From the NCBI RefSeq assembly GCF_003385955.1, contig NZ_QRDW01000005.1, positions 62,001-126,000 on the forward strand: a stretch of 64,000 nt of DNA, given 5' to 3'. This document shows, piece after piece, positions 55,853 to 63,916 of the stretch; the stretch's first letter is position 1; every line of letters begins with the position of its first letter. This DNA is from Aestuariispira insulae. GTDB lineage: Bacteria > Pseudomonadota > Alphaproteobacteria > UBA8366 > Aestuariispiraceae. The translations under genes were made by a program, and so were the position numbers. Under the pieces are notes generated by a model. It saw only the letters and a program-made list of their open reading frames with translations, ran no database searches and was not told the origin of the DNA.

Positions 55853-55986
55853 GATAATGAATAACCATCCGTCGCAATGGATAGGGCTATGCGCGCCAGC
55901 ATGCTAGGGGGATTGGCGAGACGATGCATAACGAATTTCATCGATGGATATCATCCGTTTTTCAAATGGATGGAGACTTATCAAGC

Positions 55987-56832
55987 TTAGGTTTCCCCTG
56001 CTGCCTGGCGCAGGGGGGGCAGGATTTTGGCAAGGGCGTTTTGCTCACTGTCTTTGGGATATACCGCGTAGGCCGGATAGTTAAAACGAGGCGCGCCCTC
56101 AACCAGTTGGAGGCGTCCCTGATCCAAGAGCGGCTTAGCCAGGCGGTGGGGGAAATAGCCGGATGCGGGATTTTCCAAAAGATATTTAAGGCCCAGCGAG
56201 CCAAGCTCCATATAGATCCCGGGAATAGAGATTTCCGGGAAAAACTGGCTGTGGTCCGCCTGAAATTCCGGCCCCCAATCAATATAAATATAGTTGGGAC
56301 CGGGCGGTTCGGTTGTCTGGGGGGCACTGGAAACCAGTACCAGTTCCTCTTCGAACAGTTTCTCAATCCTGAAACCCGGTCGGCTTTGCGGGGTATAGAT
56401 GATGGCAAGGTCGAGGTTGCCTTCGATCAGGCGCTGCATCAGCGCGTCGGAAAAACCGATTTGGGTCCGAATCGCAATTTCGGGCGCGTCAGTCCGACTG
56501 AGCGCCAGCCATTTCAACAAAAAGCCGTCCCAAAGGCTGAATTGTCCGCCCACCGTCAAGGCTGATTGATAGCCGGGGGGCAGGGCGACTTCGATCCGGG
56601 CTTGTTCCCAGACCCGCACCATGGAAAGGGCATGGCGCTGAAAACGGCGTCCGACCGCGGTCAGGCTGGCGCCTGCCTTGCTGCGGTCAAACAGGCTCTG
56701 GCCCAGCTGTTCTTCCAGGGTTTTGATCCGCATGCTGACCGTGGACTGGGTCACATGGACATGATTGGCCGCCTCCATGAAGCTGCCGGTTTCCACGACC
56801 GCGAGAAAGGTGCGGGCCAGGGTGACATCCAT
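55987..56832 (-). CDS. LysR-family regulator
   Basis: 281 residues. The winged helix is at 3-60 (MDVTLARTFLAVVETGSFMEA, HVTQSTVSMRIKTLEEQLGQ), followed by the effector-binding domain (RTQIGFSDALMQRLIEGNLDLAI). The effector is unknown. No gene is divergent within 500 bp except the structured RNA region and small RNA 2, so its targets may be elsewhere. The C-terminal domain is shorter than average. Confidence 0.88.
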   Translation of the reverse strand: MDVTLARTFLAVVETGSFMEAANHVHVTQSTVSMRIKTLEEQLGQSLFDRSKAGASLTAVGRRFQRHALSMVRVWEQARIEVALPPGYQSALTVGGQFSLWDGFLLKWLALSRTDAPEIAIRTQIGFSDALMQRLIEGNLDLAIIYTPQSRPGFRIEKLFEEELVLVSSAPQTTEPPGPNYIYIDWGPEFQADHSQFFPEISIPGIYMELGSLGLKYLLENPASGYFPHRLAKPLLDQGRLQLVEGAPRFNYPAYAVYPKDSEQNALAKILPPLRQAAGET

Positions 56833-56904
56833 CGGCTAGTTCTCTCTTTATCTATTTGATTTTCGAATATCATACACGAATAAAATTCGTTAGTGGAATT
56901 TATC

Positions 56905-57056
56905 CGGGCGGTGTATCACAGCGTTGGCTCGGCGATGAGCCGATCCCTCGCGAGGGGAGCCACCATAATCGGCTGCTTCATCAGCAGAAAAAAATCACAA
57001 GATGAAGCCAAGTCTGGGAGCATGGAATGCCTGGTTTTTGCCAGGCATTCCGTTTT
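56905..57056 (+). ncRNA. Structured, terminated RNA candidate
   Basis: Within the 510-bp gap after the LysR gene. Several hairpins: GGCTC (56926-56930) with GAGCC (56937-56941), the palindrome CCCTCG-CGAGGG (56945-56956), CTTCATC (56976-56982) with GATGAAG (57001-57007), then a strong terminator GGAATGCCTGG (57024-57034) with CCAGGCATTCC (57041-57051) and GTTTT. The TGGCTC arm (56925-56930) can alternatively pair with GAGCCA (56957-56962), and AGCCGAT with ATCGGCT, so alternative folds are possible. The start is undefined. A 74-codon frame here (56893-57117) is not family-like. Confidence 0.4.
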
Positions 57057-57113
57057 GGAATCCAGTCTCGCCATGCGTACCGGTTTTAGCGTGAATAATA
57101 ATATTTCCCACTC

Positions 57114-57145
57114 TTAACCTGTTGTTAGCTTTTCTACTTTATAAA
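57114..57145 (+). promoter_or_regulatory. Putative CtrA-type box and -10 of small RNA 2
   Basis: TTAA-N7-TTAG (57114-57128 including flanks, TTAAC...GTTAG) and TATAAA (57140-57145), with the same 12-base step as copy 1, although the other bases differ. Independent conservation of the boxes supports function. Confidence 0.5.
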
Positions 57146-57151
57146 AATAAC

Positions 57152-57250
57152 TGTCTACCCCAAGGCCCGAATCCCACCCTTACCCATCGGGCCTAGTGAC
57201 ACTCTAAGACCCCTGTTCACTTGAGCCGCCTTCGGGCGGCTCATTTCTTT
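57152..57250 (+). ncRNA. Small RNA, twin copy 2
   Basis: About 99 nt and nearly identical to copy 1 (T-to-A after CCCG, one fewer T after the C-rich loop, and different tail bases after the T-run). The first stem here is 8 bp (AGGCCCGA with TCGGGCCT). The loop retains CCCACCC and TTACCC. The terminator GAGCCGCC-TTCG-GGCGGCTC (57223-57242) is identical. It ends 93 bp before the DUF805 gene. Confidence 0.7.
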
Positions 57251-57342
57251 GTTGGCGGGGGCTATGGATATTGCTGTTGCCAAACAAAGATCATGTTGGT
57301 ACGGGACATTATTGAAATTAATAAGCCAGAAGGGGTTTTCTC

Positions 57343-57717
57343 ATGGGGTTTGGTGAAGCTATCAGCACCTGTTTTCGGAAATATGTGGATTTTTCGGGCC
57401 GTGCCCGCCGCAGCGAATATTGGTATTTTACTCTCTTTTACGTCATCATCTCTGTCATTCTGGGCGTGGTGGAATCGGCGATTGAAACCCAGATTCTCAG
57501 CCTGATCGTTGGTTTGGCATTCTTCCTGCCAAGCCTTGCCGTGTCGGTGCGCCGCATGCACGATATTGATCGCAGCGGCTGGTGGGTTTTGATCGGTATT
57601 GTCCCGTTGATTGGCTGGATCGTATTTATCATTTTCTGTTGTACGGACAGCAAAGATCCCAACCGTTTTGGCGAGAACCCGAAAGGGATGACTGCGACCG
57701 GGGTTGCTGCGGGTTAA
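57343..57717 (+). CDS. DUF805 membrane protein
   Basis: 124 residues matching DUF805: YVDFSGRARRSEYWYFTLFY near the N-terminus, LPSLAVSVRRMHDIDRSGWW in the middle, then LIGWIVFIIFCCTDSKDPNRFG. Three to four membrane helices. The family is widespread and of unknown function. Ends 30 bp before a hairpin shared with the convergent dehydrogenase gene. Confidence 0.93.
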   Translation: MGFGEAISTCFRKYVDFSGRARRSEYWYFTLFYVIISVILGVVESAIETQILSLIVGLAFFLPSLAVSVRRMHDIDRSGWWVLIGIVPLIGWIVFIIFCCTDSKDPNRFGENPKGMTATGVAAG

Positions 57718-57746
57718 ATGCAGGAATTGCCGCTGAAAAGTCGGGA

Positions 57747-57774
57747 AAAGGGGCGCGATTGATCGCGCCCCTTT
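57747..57774. terminator. Hairpin terminator between DUF805 and the dehydrogenase gene
   Basis: AAAGGGGCGCGA (57747-57758) pairs with TCGCGCCCCTTT (57763-57774), loop TTGA. Strong 12-bp stem that can serve both convergent genes, though the T-runs are short. Confidence 0.7.
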
Positions 57775-57804
57775 CCAGTTTCACCTGGGTTATGAAGATC
57801 CGGG

Positions 57805-60258
57805 TCAGCTTTTGACCCGCTCCATCTTGGGATCATAGAAAGGTGCGAACTGAACCTTGGCCCGGTGGCGCTGCCAGGCGACTTCCACTTCAAAAATGCC
57901 ACTATCAAGCCAGTCCTTGGTGACACCCTCGTCGCAGCGGACATACCCCATGCCGAGGGATTTGTTCAATCGGTGTCCCCACATGCCGGAGGTAGTGGAT
58001 CCCACCAGGACGCCATCCCGGTAGATGGGCTCTTCGTGATACAGCAACGGCGCGTCCGCCCCGTCCTCTTCCATGCAGATCTGGACCAGGCGGCGGGCGG
58101 GCGTGCCCTGATCTCTGGCGCGCATCATGGCATCCCGGCCGATGAAGCCGCCTTCTTTTTCATAGGCGACGGCAAAACTAAGGCCCGCCTCAATGGGATT
58201 ATCCTCGTCCGCGATGTCATGGCCCCAATGGCGGTAGCCTTTTTCGACCCTGCAGGCGTTGAGCGCGAAATAGCCTGCATGTTTGAGGCCGTGGGCACCG
58301 CCCGCCTCAACCACCCGGTCATAGACATGGGTGGCAAATTCGGCCGGCATATAAATCTCCCAGCCCAATTCGCCAACAAAGGTAATGCGGCTGGCGCGGA
58401 TTTTGGCGTAACCCAGCTCCAGCTCCTGTGAGGAGCCAAAGGGGAAGGCCTCGTTGGATAGATCCGCACCGGTCAGGTCCTGTAATAATGCGCGGCTGTT
58501 CGGACCCATCAGGCCGATCATCGGCATGCCGGAGGTGACATCGGTCAGGAAGGCATGGGCGTCATCGGGGATATGGCGTTTTAGCCAGGTGAAGTCGCGG
58601 GTCTGGACCGCGCCGCCGGTGACGATCAGATATTGATCCTCGGCAATGCGGGTGACGGTCAGGTCGGATTCTATGCCGCCGCGTTCGTTTAGAAACTGGG
58701 TATAAACCATTTTGCCGATGGGGACATCGACCTCGTTGGCGGCAATCCGGTTCAGCACCTTGCAGGCGTCTTTCCCCTGCAAGAGGAATTTGTGAAAGCT
58801 GGATTGATCAAACAGGCCGACAGCATCACGGACTGCCCGGCATTCAGCTCCGGTATAGTCAAACCAGTTTTGGCGGCCGTAGGAATATTCCATCTTTGCT
58901 TCGACACCGGCCGGCGCGAACCACATAGGCCGTTCCCAGCCCGCTGTCTCGCCCATACAGGCATTCTGGGCGGTGATCCTGTCATGCAGGGCGGTTCTGC
59001 GGGCATCCCTAGCGGTTTGATACTGGTAAAACGGCCAATGCATGGCATAGAGCAGGCCCAGCCCCTCTACCGTTCGGTCATGCAGATAATTTTTGTTCGA
59101 CTGAAAAGATGTGGTCCGGCGGATATCCACATCGGACAAGTCCACAGGGGGATGGCCGTCGCGGATCCATTCGGACAGAACCTTGCCAACCCCGCCGGAG
59201 GACTGGATGCCGATGGAGTTGAAGCCGGTGGCGACAAAAAGATTGTCCACTTCCGGCGTTTCGCCCAGCAGATAACGGTCATCCGGGGTGAAGCTTTCCG
59301 GCCCGTTGAAGAAAAGCGAGATGCCGGCTTCCGCCAGCGGCGGATAGCGGTTGAGCGCCGCTTCCAGGATCGGTTCGAAATGATCGAAATCCTCAGGCAG
59401 GGAATCGAAGGAGAAATCCTCAGGAATGCCGTCCATGCCCCAGGGTTTGGCGACCGGCTCGAAACAGCCCAGCAACAGTTTGCCCGCATCCTCTTTGTAA
59501 TAGGCGCATTCGTCAGGCACGCGCAGGACCGGCAGATTGGCTTTGAGTTTTTCCATCGGCTCGGTGACGATGTAGAAATGCTCGGCGGCATGAAGGGGGA
59601 CATTCACACCGATCCGGGCGGCCAGATCCCGGCTCCACATGCCGCCGCAGATCACCACCTTGTCGGCGCGGATCTCGCCCTGGTCGGTGACAACGCCAAC
59701 CGCCTTGCCACCTTCTTTCAGGATCCTTGTGACGGTGACACCTTCCAGCACCTTGGCCCCCTGGGACCGCGCGCCCTTGGCCATGGCCTGGGTGACATCG
59801 ATCGGGTTGACCTGACCATCGGCCGGCAGGAAGACACCGCCCACGGCATCTTCCACATTTAATTCCGGATAGCGTTCCGCGATCTCGCCGGTGGAGATGA
59901 CATTCACCTCCAGTCCGAAATTCTTGGCCATGGAGGCGCCGCGCTTCAATTCCTCCAGCCGCTCGTCATTCAAAGCCAGCGAGATGGAGCCGTTTTGCTT
60001 GAAGCCGGTTGCCTGCCCGGTTTCCTCTTCCAGGCCCTTGAATAATTCAGCGGTATATTTCGCCAGCTCGGTCATGTTGCGGGTGGCGCGCAGTTGCCCG
60101 ACCAGACCCGCTGCATGCCAGGTGGTGCCGCAGGTGAGTTGTTTGCGTTCCAAGAGGACCACATCGGTGATGCCGATCTTGGTCAGGTGGTAGGCTATGG
60201 AACAGCCGGCGACGCCGCCGCCGATAATGACCACATCTGCTTGATTGGGCAGGCTCAT
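57805..60258 (-). CDS. Dimethylglycine/sarcosine dehydrogenase-like FAD enzyme with GcvT domain
   Basis: 817 residues. N-terminal DAO domain: VVIIGGGVAGCSIAYHL (ADP-binding), then TCGTTWHAAGLVGQLRATRN, where the WHAAGL His is the covalent FAD site in dimethylglycine and sarcosine dehydrogenases. The middle FAO_M module has NGPESFTPDDRYLLGETPEV. The C-terminal GcvT plus GcvT_C domains (about 440-810, GMPMIGLMGPNSRALLQDL, ACRVEKGYRHWGHDI) bind tetrahydrofolate and capture formaldehyde. So it demethylates an N-methyl glycine derivative. Exact substrate is unproven. Divergent LysR gene beside it. Confidence 0.9.
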   Translation of the reverse strand: MSLPNQADVVIIGGGVAGCSIAYHLTKIGITDVVLLERKQLTCGTTWHAAGLVGQLRATRNMTELAKYTAELFKGLEEETGQATGFKQNGSISLALNDERLEELKRGASMAKNFGLEVNVISTGEIAERYPELNVEDAVGGVFLPADGQVNPIDVTQAMAKGARSQGAKVLEGVTVTRILKEGGKAVGVVTDQGEIRADKVVICGGMWSRDLAARIGVNVPLHAAEHFYIVTEPMEKLKANLPVLRVPDECAYYKEDAGKLLLGCFEPVAKPWGMDGIPEDFSFDSLPEDFDHFEPILEAALNRYPPLAEAGISLFFNGPESFTPDDRYLLGETPEVDNLFVATGFNSIGIQSSGGVGKVLSEWIRDGHPPVDLSDVDIRRTTSFQSNKNYLHDRTVEGLGLLYAMHWPFYQYQTARDARRTALHDRITAQNACMGETAGWERPMWFAPAGVEAKMEYSYGRQNWFDYTGAECRAVRDAVGLFDQSSFHKFLLQGKDACKVLNRIAANEVDVPIGKMVYTQFLNERGGIESDLTVTRIAEDQYLIVTGGAVQTRDFTWLKRHIPDDAHAFLTDVTSGMPMIGLMGPNSRALLQDLTGADLSNEAFPFGSSQELELGYAKIRASRITFVGELGWEIYMPAEFATHVYDRVVEAGGAHGLKHAGYFALNACRVEKGYRHWGHDIADEDNPIEAGLSFAVAYEKEGGFIGRDAMMRARDQGTPARRLVQICMEEDGADAPLLYHEEPIYRDGVLVGSTTSGMWGHRLNKSLGMGYVRCDEGVTKDWLDSGIFEVEVAWQRHRAKVQFAPFYDPKMERVKS

Positions 60259-60325
60259 CTCTCAAAATCCCTGGATTTTAAAAATTCAGTACCGGTTTCC
60301 AGGATAAGTCCATTTCCTCTTTCTC

Positions 60326-60345
60326 ATCTAATCGATATATTGGAT
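60326..60345. promoter_or_regulatory. Candidate LysR operator
   Basis: ATCTAAT (60326-60332) and ATTGGAT (60339-60345) form an inverted repeat across CGATAT, 20 bp before the LysR start and 68 bp from the divergent dehydrogenase start, in the usual place for an autoregulatory LysR site. Confidence 0.5.
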
Positions 60346-60365
60346 AGAAAATATAGGTATCACCG

Positions 60366-61241
60366 ATGAATTATTCTCGATTGCGCGCTTTCCACGCGGT
60401 AGCCCAGCATGGCAGCTATACAAGGGCTGCCCAGGCTGTGAATATTTCCCAGCCGACGCTGTCCGATCATGTGAAGGCGTTGGAGACGGATTACGGGGTG
60501 AAGCTTTTCAAACCCAAAGGGCGGGGCGTTGAATTAACGGCCCTGGGCGCGAGGCTGCTGGAGAAAAGCCGATCATTAATGGCGCAGGAAGCGGCCATAG
60601 ACCGAATGCTGAGGGAGGCTGGCGATCTGGCCACGGGCCATCTGACGGTCGGCGCGGACGCCCCCCATAACATCATCCCGCTGCTGAGCGCCTTCAGCCG
60701 CCATTATCCGGGGATCGAAGTGGCCTTGAAAACCGGTAACACCGCCCAGATCCAGCGGGATCTTTTGGAGGGGCGGGTGGATGTGGCGGTTCGATCAGAA
60801 GCCGGATATTCGGAACGGCTGGTTTCCGAAGTTTTACAGCGGGCGGATCTGATTGCCTTTGTCAGTGTGGATGATCCCTGGGCGCGGAAAAACAGCGTGG
60901 AGCTCTCAGATCTGGTCGGGCGACGACTGATTGTCCGGGAACGGGATTCAGCCACCCGGACGGTCTTTGAACAATTCGTCTATTCTGCAGGGCTGACATT
61001 TTCCGACATGATGGAGATCGGCAGCCGGGAAGCTGTTAAGGAAGCAGTGGCCGCGGGATTTGGTGTGGGAATTATCGCCGACACCGAATTGGGGCAGGAT
61101 GAGCGGCTGAAATCTATCGCAATACGAGGGTCGGAAATGGAAATTCTCGAATATATTGTATGTCTGAGAGAAAGACGCTCGGAAAAAGTAATCAATGCCC
61201 TTTTTGAACAGTTGGATAATTGGCCGGGCAGAGTGATCTGA
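60366..61241 (+). CDS. LysR-family regulator divergent to the demethylating dehydrogenase
   Basis: 291 residues. Winged helix at 2-60 (YSRLRAFHAVAQHGSYTRA, ISQPTLSDHVKALETDYG), then a substrate-binding-like domain (HLTVGADAPHNIIPLLSAF, LLEGRVDVAVRSE). The position next to and divergent from the dehydrogenase, with a shared inverted repeat, suggests it controls that gene. The C-terminus ends VINALFEQLDNWPGRVI. Confidence 0.9.
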   Translation: MNYSRLRAFHAVAQHGSYTRAAQAVNISQPTLSDHVKALETDYGVKLFKPKGRGVELTALGARLLEKSRSLMAQEAAIDRMLREAGDLATGHLTVGADAPHNIIPLLSAFSRHYPGIEVALKTGNTAQIQRDLLEGRVDVAVRSEAGYSERLVSEVLQRADLIAFVSVDDPWARKNSVELSDLVGRRLIVRERDSATRTVFEQFVYSAGLTFSDMMEIGSREAVKEAVAAGFGVGIIADTELGQDERLKSIAIRGSEMEILEYIVCLRERRSEKVINALFEQLDNWPGRVI

Positions 61242-61356
61242 TAATGTCTTGAAAAGTAATAAATTTGTAACAGAGGATCGAAATCGGGGGCGCTAAGTGA
61301 CTCTGAAAATTACCGAAATCAAGAAAAAAAATATGCGAATTGTTCGCTTTTTTGCT

Positions 61357-61385
61357 TTGACGCACGAAGAGATCACGGCTAACGT
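61357..61385 (+). promoter_or_regulatory. Putative promoter of the metY leader RNA
   Basis: TTGACG (61357-61362), 17-bp spacer, TAACGT (61380-61385); predicted start near 61392. Confidence 0.4.
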
Positions 61386-61391
61386 CCCTCT

Positions 61392-61506
61392 CGCAGGTAA
61401 GCAAGTTGAACAGGGGAACGAACTTAACAGCTCATCAAAGAGCTGAGGTTCGTGTTCAAAAGAGCTTGAGGGAGGGGGTCGCTGCGGCGACCCCTTTACT
61501 TTTTTA
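61392..61506 (+). ncRNA. Structured, terminated leader or small RNA before metY
   Basis: A nested hairpin: outer ACGAAC with GTTCGT, inner CAGCTC with GAGCTG (about 61418-61453). This is followed by a purine-rich AGCTTGAGGGAGGGG and a strong terminator GGGGTCGC (61475-61482) with GCGACCCC (61487-61494), then T-rich TTTACTTTTTT. It ends 190 bp before metY, so it could be an attenuator or a free RNA. It does not carry the SAM-II riboswitch core I know. Bases 61507-61695 otherwise hold only the metY leader. Confidence 0.45.
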
Positions 61507-61695
61507 ACAGTGATTAGCCCTCACGTGATTTTATTTCAAACATATGATCTATTGCGGTTTTTCGTTCGAAAACCAGGTTAATCCGCCTGTTTGCCGGTCG
61601 GGTGCCTTATTCCTCAAAAGCGATGTTGTAGACCGACCTTTCAGCCGTTACCCTCTTGTTCCGAATGATAAATCGAACGACAAAGAGCTAAGGCC

Positions 61696-62997
61696 ATGAT
61701 CGATCCGGATTTCCTTAAATTTGATACGCTTGCCCTGCATGCGGGCCAACAGCCGGACCCGGTGACCGGCGCGCGGGCAGTGCCGATTTACCAGACCACA
61801 TCCTACGTGTTCGAAGATACCGATCATGCGGCGTCACTCTTTAATCTGGAACGGTCAGGCCATATTTATTCGCGGATCTCCAACCCCACGGTTTCGGTCC
61901 TTGAAGAACGCTTGGCTGCCCTGGAAGGTGGGGTCGGCGCGCTCTGCTGTGCCAGCGGCCATGCGGCACTGCATCTGGCGATTGTCACCCTGATGGGGCA
62001 GGGGGCGCATATTGTGGCGTCCAAGGCGCTTTATGGTGGGTCGATCAATCTTTTCACCCACACATTGCCGCGCTTTGGCATTACCACCACCTTTGTCGAT
62101 CCGCGGGACCCGGAAGCCTTCCGGGCTGCAATCCGGCCTGAAACCCGTCTGGTGTTTTCTGAAATCCTGGGTAACCCGGGCCTGGATGTTCTGGATATCG
62201 AAAAGGTCGCGGCGGTCGCCCATGAGGCGGGATTGCCACTGATGATTGATGCGACCTTCAATACGCCCTACCTTTGCCGTCCGTTCGAGCATGGCGCGGA
62301 TATCATCATGCACAGCGCCACCAAATGGCTTGGTGGACACGGTGTTGCCATGGGCGGGGCGCTGATTGATGGCGGCACGTTCGACTGGACTGCGTCCGAC
62401 AAATTTCCGACCCTGACCGAACCTTATGCGGGCTATCACGGTATTGTCTTTGCCGAGGAATATGGTCCGGCCGGCTTTATCATGCGTGCGCGTGCCGAAG
62501 GGTTGCGCGATTTTGGTCCGGCTATGAGCCCGGCCAATGCCTTCTATATTCTGCAAGGAGTGGAGACCCTGCCCATGCGCATGGACCGCCATGTGGCCAA
62601 TGCGCGCAAGATCGCGGCCTTCCTGGAAGGTCATGACGCGGTGGAATGGGTTAATTATCCGGGGCTTGAAAGCCACCCTGACCATGCACTGGCCCAGAAA
62701 TATATGCCAAAAGGTCCGGGTTCGATCCTTTCTTTTGGCGTGAAGGGCGGGCGGGCCGCCGGGGCGGCCTTTATCGAGAGCGTGGAATTGTTCAGCCATC
62801 TGGCCAATGTGGGCGACGCCAAGAGCCTGGTTCTGCACCCGGCCAGCACCACCCACCAACAGCTGAGCCTGGAACAGCTTGCTTCCGCCGGGATCGGCGA
62901 GGACCTGATTCGCATGTCGGTTGGATTGGAGGATGTGGATGATCTGATCAATGATCTGGGCAAGGCATTGTATAAAGCATCGAAGAGGGCCGGCTGA
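61696..62997 (+). CDS. metY: O-acetylhomoserine sulfhydrylase-type PLP enzyme
   Basis: 433 residues, Cys/Met metabolism PLP family, at the length usual for O-acetylhomoserine sulfhydrylase (aminocarboxypropyltransferase). It would make homocysteine from O-acetylhomoserine and sulfide. Motifs: FDTLALHAGQQPDPVTGARA at the start, YSRISNPTVSVLEERLAALE, SKALYGGSINLF, the PLP lysine in HSATKWLGGHG (about residue 213), and the HPASTTHQQLS end. O-succinylhomoserine use (MetZ) is possible. The next gene overlaps its stop. Confidence 0.92.
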   Translation: MIDPDFLKFDTLALHAGQQPDPVTGARAVPIYQTTSYVFEDTDHAASLFNLERSGHIYSRISNPTVSVLEERLAALEGGVGALCCASGHAALHLAIVTLMGQGAHIVASKALYGGSINLFTHTLPRFGITTTFVDPRDPEAFRAAIRPETRLVFSEILGNPGLDVLDIEKVAAVAHEAGLPLMIDATFNTPYLCRPFEHGADIIMHSATKWLGGHGVAMGGALIDGGTFDWTASDKFPTLTEPYAGYHGIVFAEEYGPAGFIMRARAEGLRDFGPAMSPANAFYILQGVETLPMRMDRHVANARKIAAFLEGHDAVEWVNYPGLESHPDHALAQKYMPKGPGSILSFGVKGGRAAGAAFIESVELFSHLANVGDAKSLVLHPASTTHQQLSLEQLASAGIGEDLIRMSVGLEDVDDLINDLGKALYKASKRAG

Positions 62998-63806
62998 TGG
63001 AACTCACTATCCAGGGAACGAAGATTTTCGCCAATACCGGCGGTCAGGCATTTGATGCGGCCAAGCCGGTGATCATCCTGGTCCATGGCGCGGGCATGAG
63101 CCATGCAGTCTGGGGCCAGCAAACGAGATTCCTGGCCCATCACGGATTTTCCGTGCTGGCGATTGATCTGCCGGGCCATGGTCGCAGCGAAGGCGAGGCG
63201 ATTGCTTCCATCGAAGGTCTTGGGGATTTTATCGCTGAGCTCATCCAGGAGAGCGGTGCCGAGAAGGCTGTGATTTGTGGCCATTCCATGGGCGCTTTGG
63301 CCTGCCTACAGACGGCTTCAAGCCACGGTGACAAGGTGGCGGGGTTGATCCTGTGCGGGATGGCGGCAAGCATGCCGGTGCATCCGGACCTGCTGGCCGC
63401 GGCGGAAGCCAACGATATCCGGGCGGCGAAACTGGTTGCCAGCTGGGGCCATGGCGGTCCTGCGCATAAGGGCGGCAATATCGCCCATGGTGTCTGGATG
63501 ATCGGGGCGGCAATCCGTCTGATCGACCAGTCGAAGCCGGGTGTGCTTTTTGCGGACATGGCGGCCTGCAATGCCTATCAGGGCGCGATTGCCGCGGCTG
63601 GACAGGTCTCCTGTCCGGTGCTGATGATCCAGGGGACGTTGGACAAGATGGCCCCGCCGAAGGCGGCACAGCCGCTTTTGGAAGCCTTTGAGCATTGTGA
63701 TCGGGCGATCATTGAAGGATCCGGCCACATGATGATGGCCGAAGCCCCGGATGCGACGCGTGAGGCGATTTTTGATTTTGTCGGCGAAATGAGCCAGCAG
63801 GGTTAA
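62997..63806 (+). CDS. Alpha/beta hydrolase
   Basis: 269 residues. Clear alpha/beta fold: ILVHGAGMSHAVWGQQTRFL with the oxyanion HG, nucleophile Ser in CGHSMGALAC (about residue 100), acid in IQGTLDKMAPPK (about 218), and His in IEGSGHMMMAEAP (about 245). Substrate unknown. ATG overlaps the metY stop (TGATG), so it is translationally coupled. Such a linked hydrolase might act on an acyl-homoserine by-product, but that is inference only. Confidence 0.88.
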   Translation: MELTIQGTKIFANTGGQAFDAAKPVIILVHGAGMSHAVWGQQTRFLAHHGFSVLAIDLPGHGRSEGEAIASIEGLGDFIAELIQESGAEKAVICGHSMGALACLQTASSHGDKVAGLILCGMAASMPVHPDLLAAAEANDIRAAKLVASWGHGGPAHKGGNIAHGVWMIGAAIRLIDQSKPGVLFADMAACNAYQGAIAAAGQVSCPVLMIQGTLDKMAPPKAAQPLLEAFEHCDRAIIEGSGHMMMAEAPDATREAIFDFVGEMSQQG

Positions 63807-63916
63807 GCCCCGATCGCTTCCCTGAACGAGGGGCGCAATTCCAACTGCACCTTATGCGCGAAATATAGTATCATGCCCCTTTGATGGTTGTGTTTTTAAC
63901 ATCAAGGGGGCATATC

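Noticed and set aside
56893-57117. 74-codon protein frame
   Set aside because: It covers the hairpins and terminator, lacks a ribosome-binding site and resembles no family I know.
61510-61695. SAM-II riboswitch in front of metY
   Set aside because: Expected from the gene's role, but I cannot find the paired core and AAAAAGG tail of that class, so I do not call it.
58792-62859. Antisense frames over the dehydrogenase and metY (356 and 334 codons)
   Set aside because: Shadows of strong genes, with low-complexity composition and no ribosome-binding sites.
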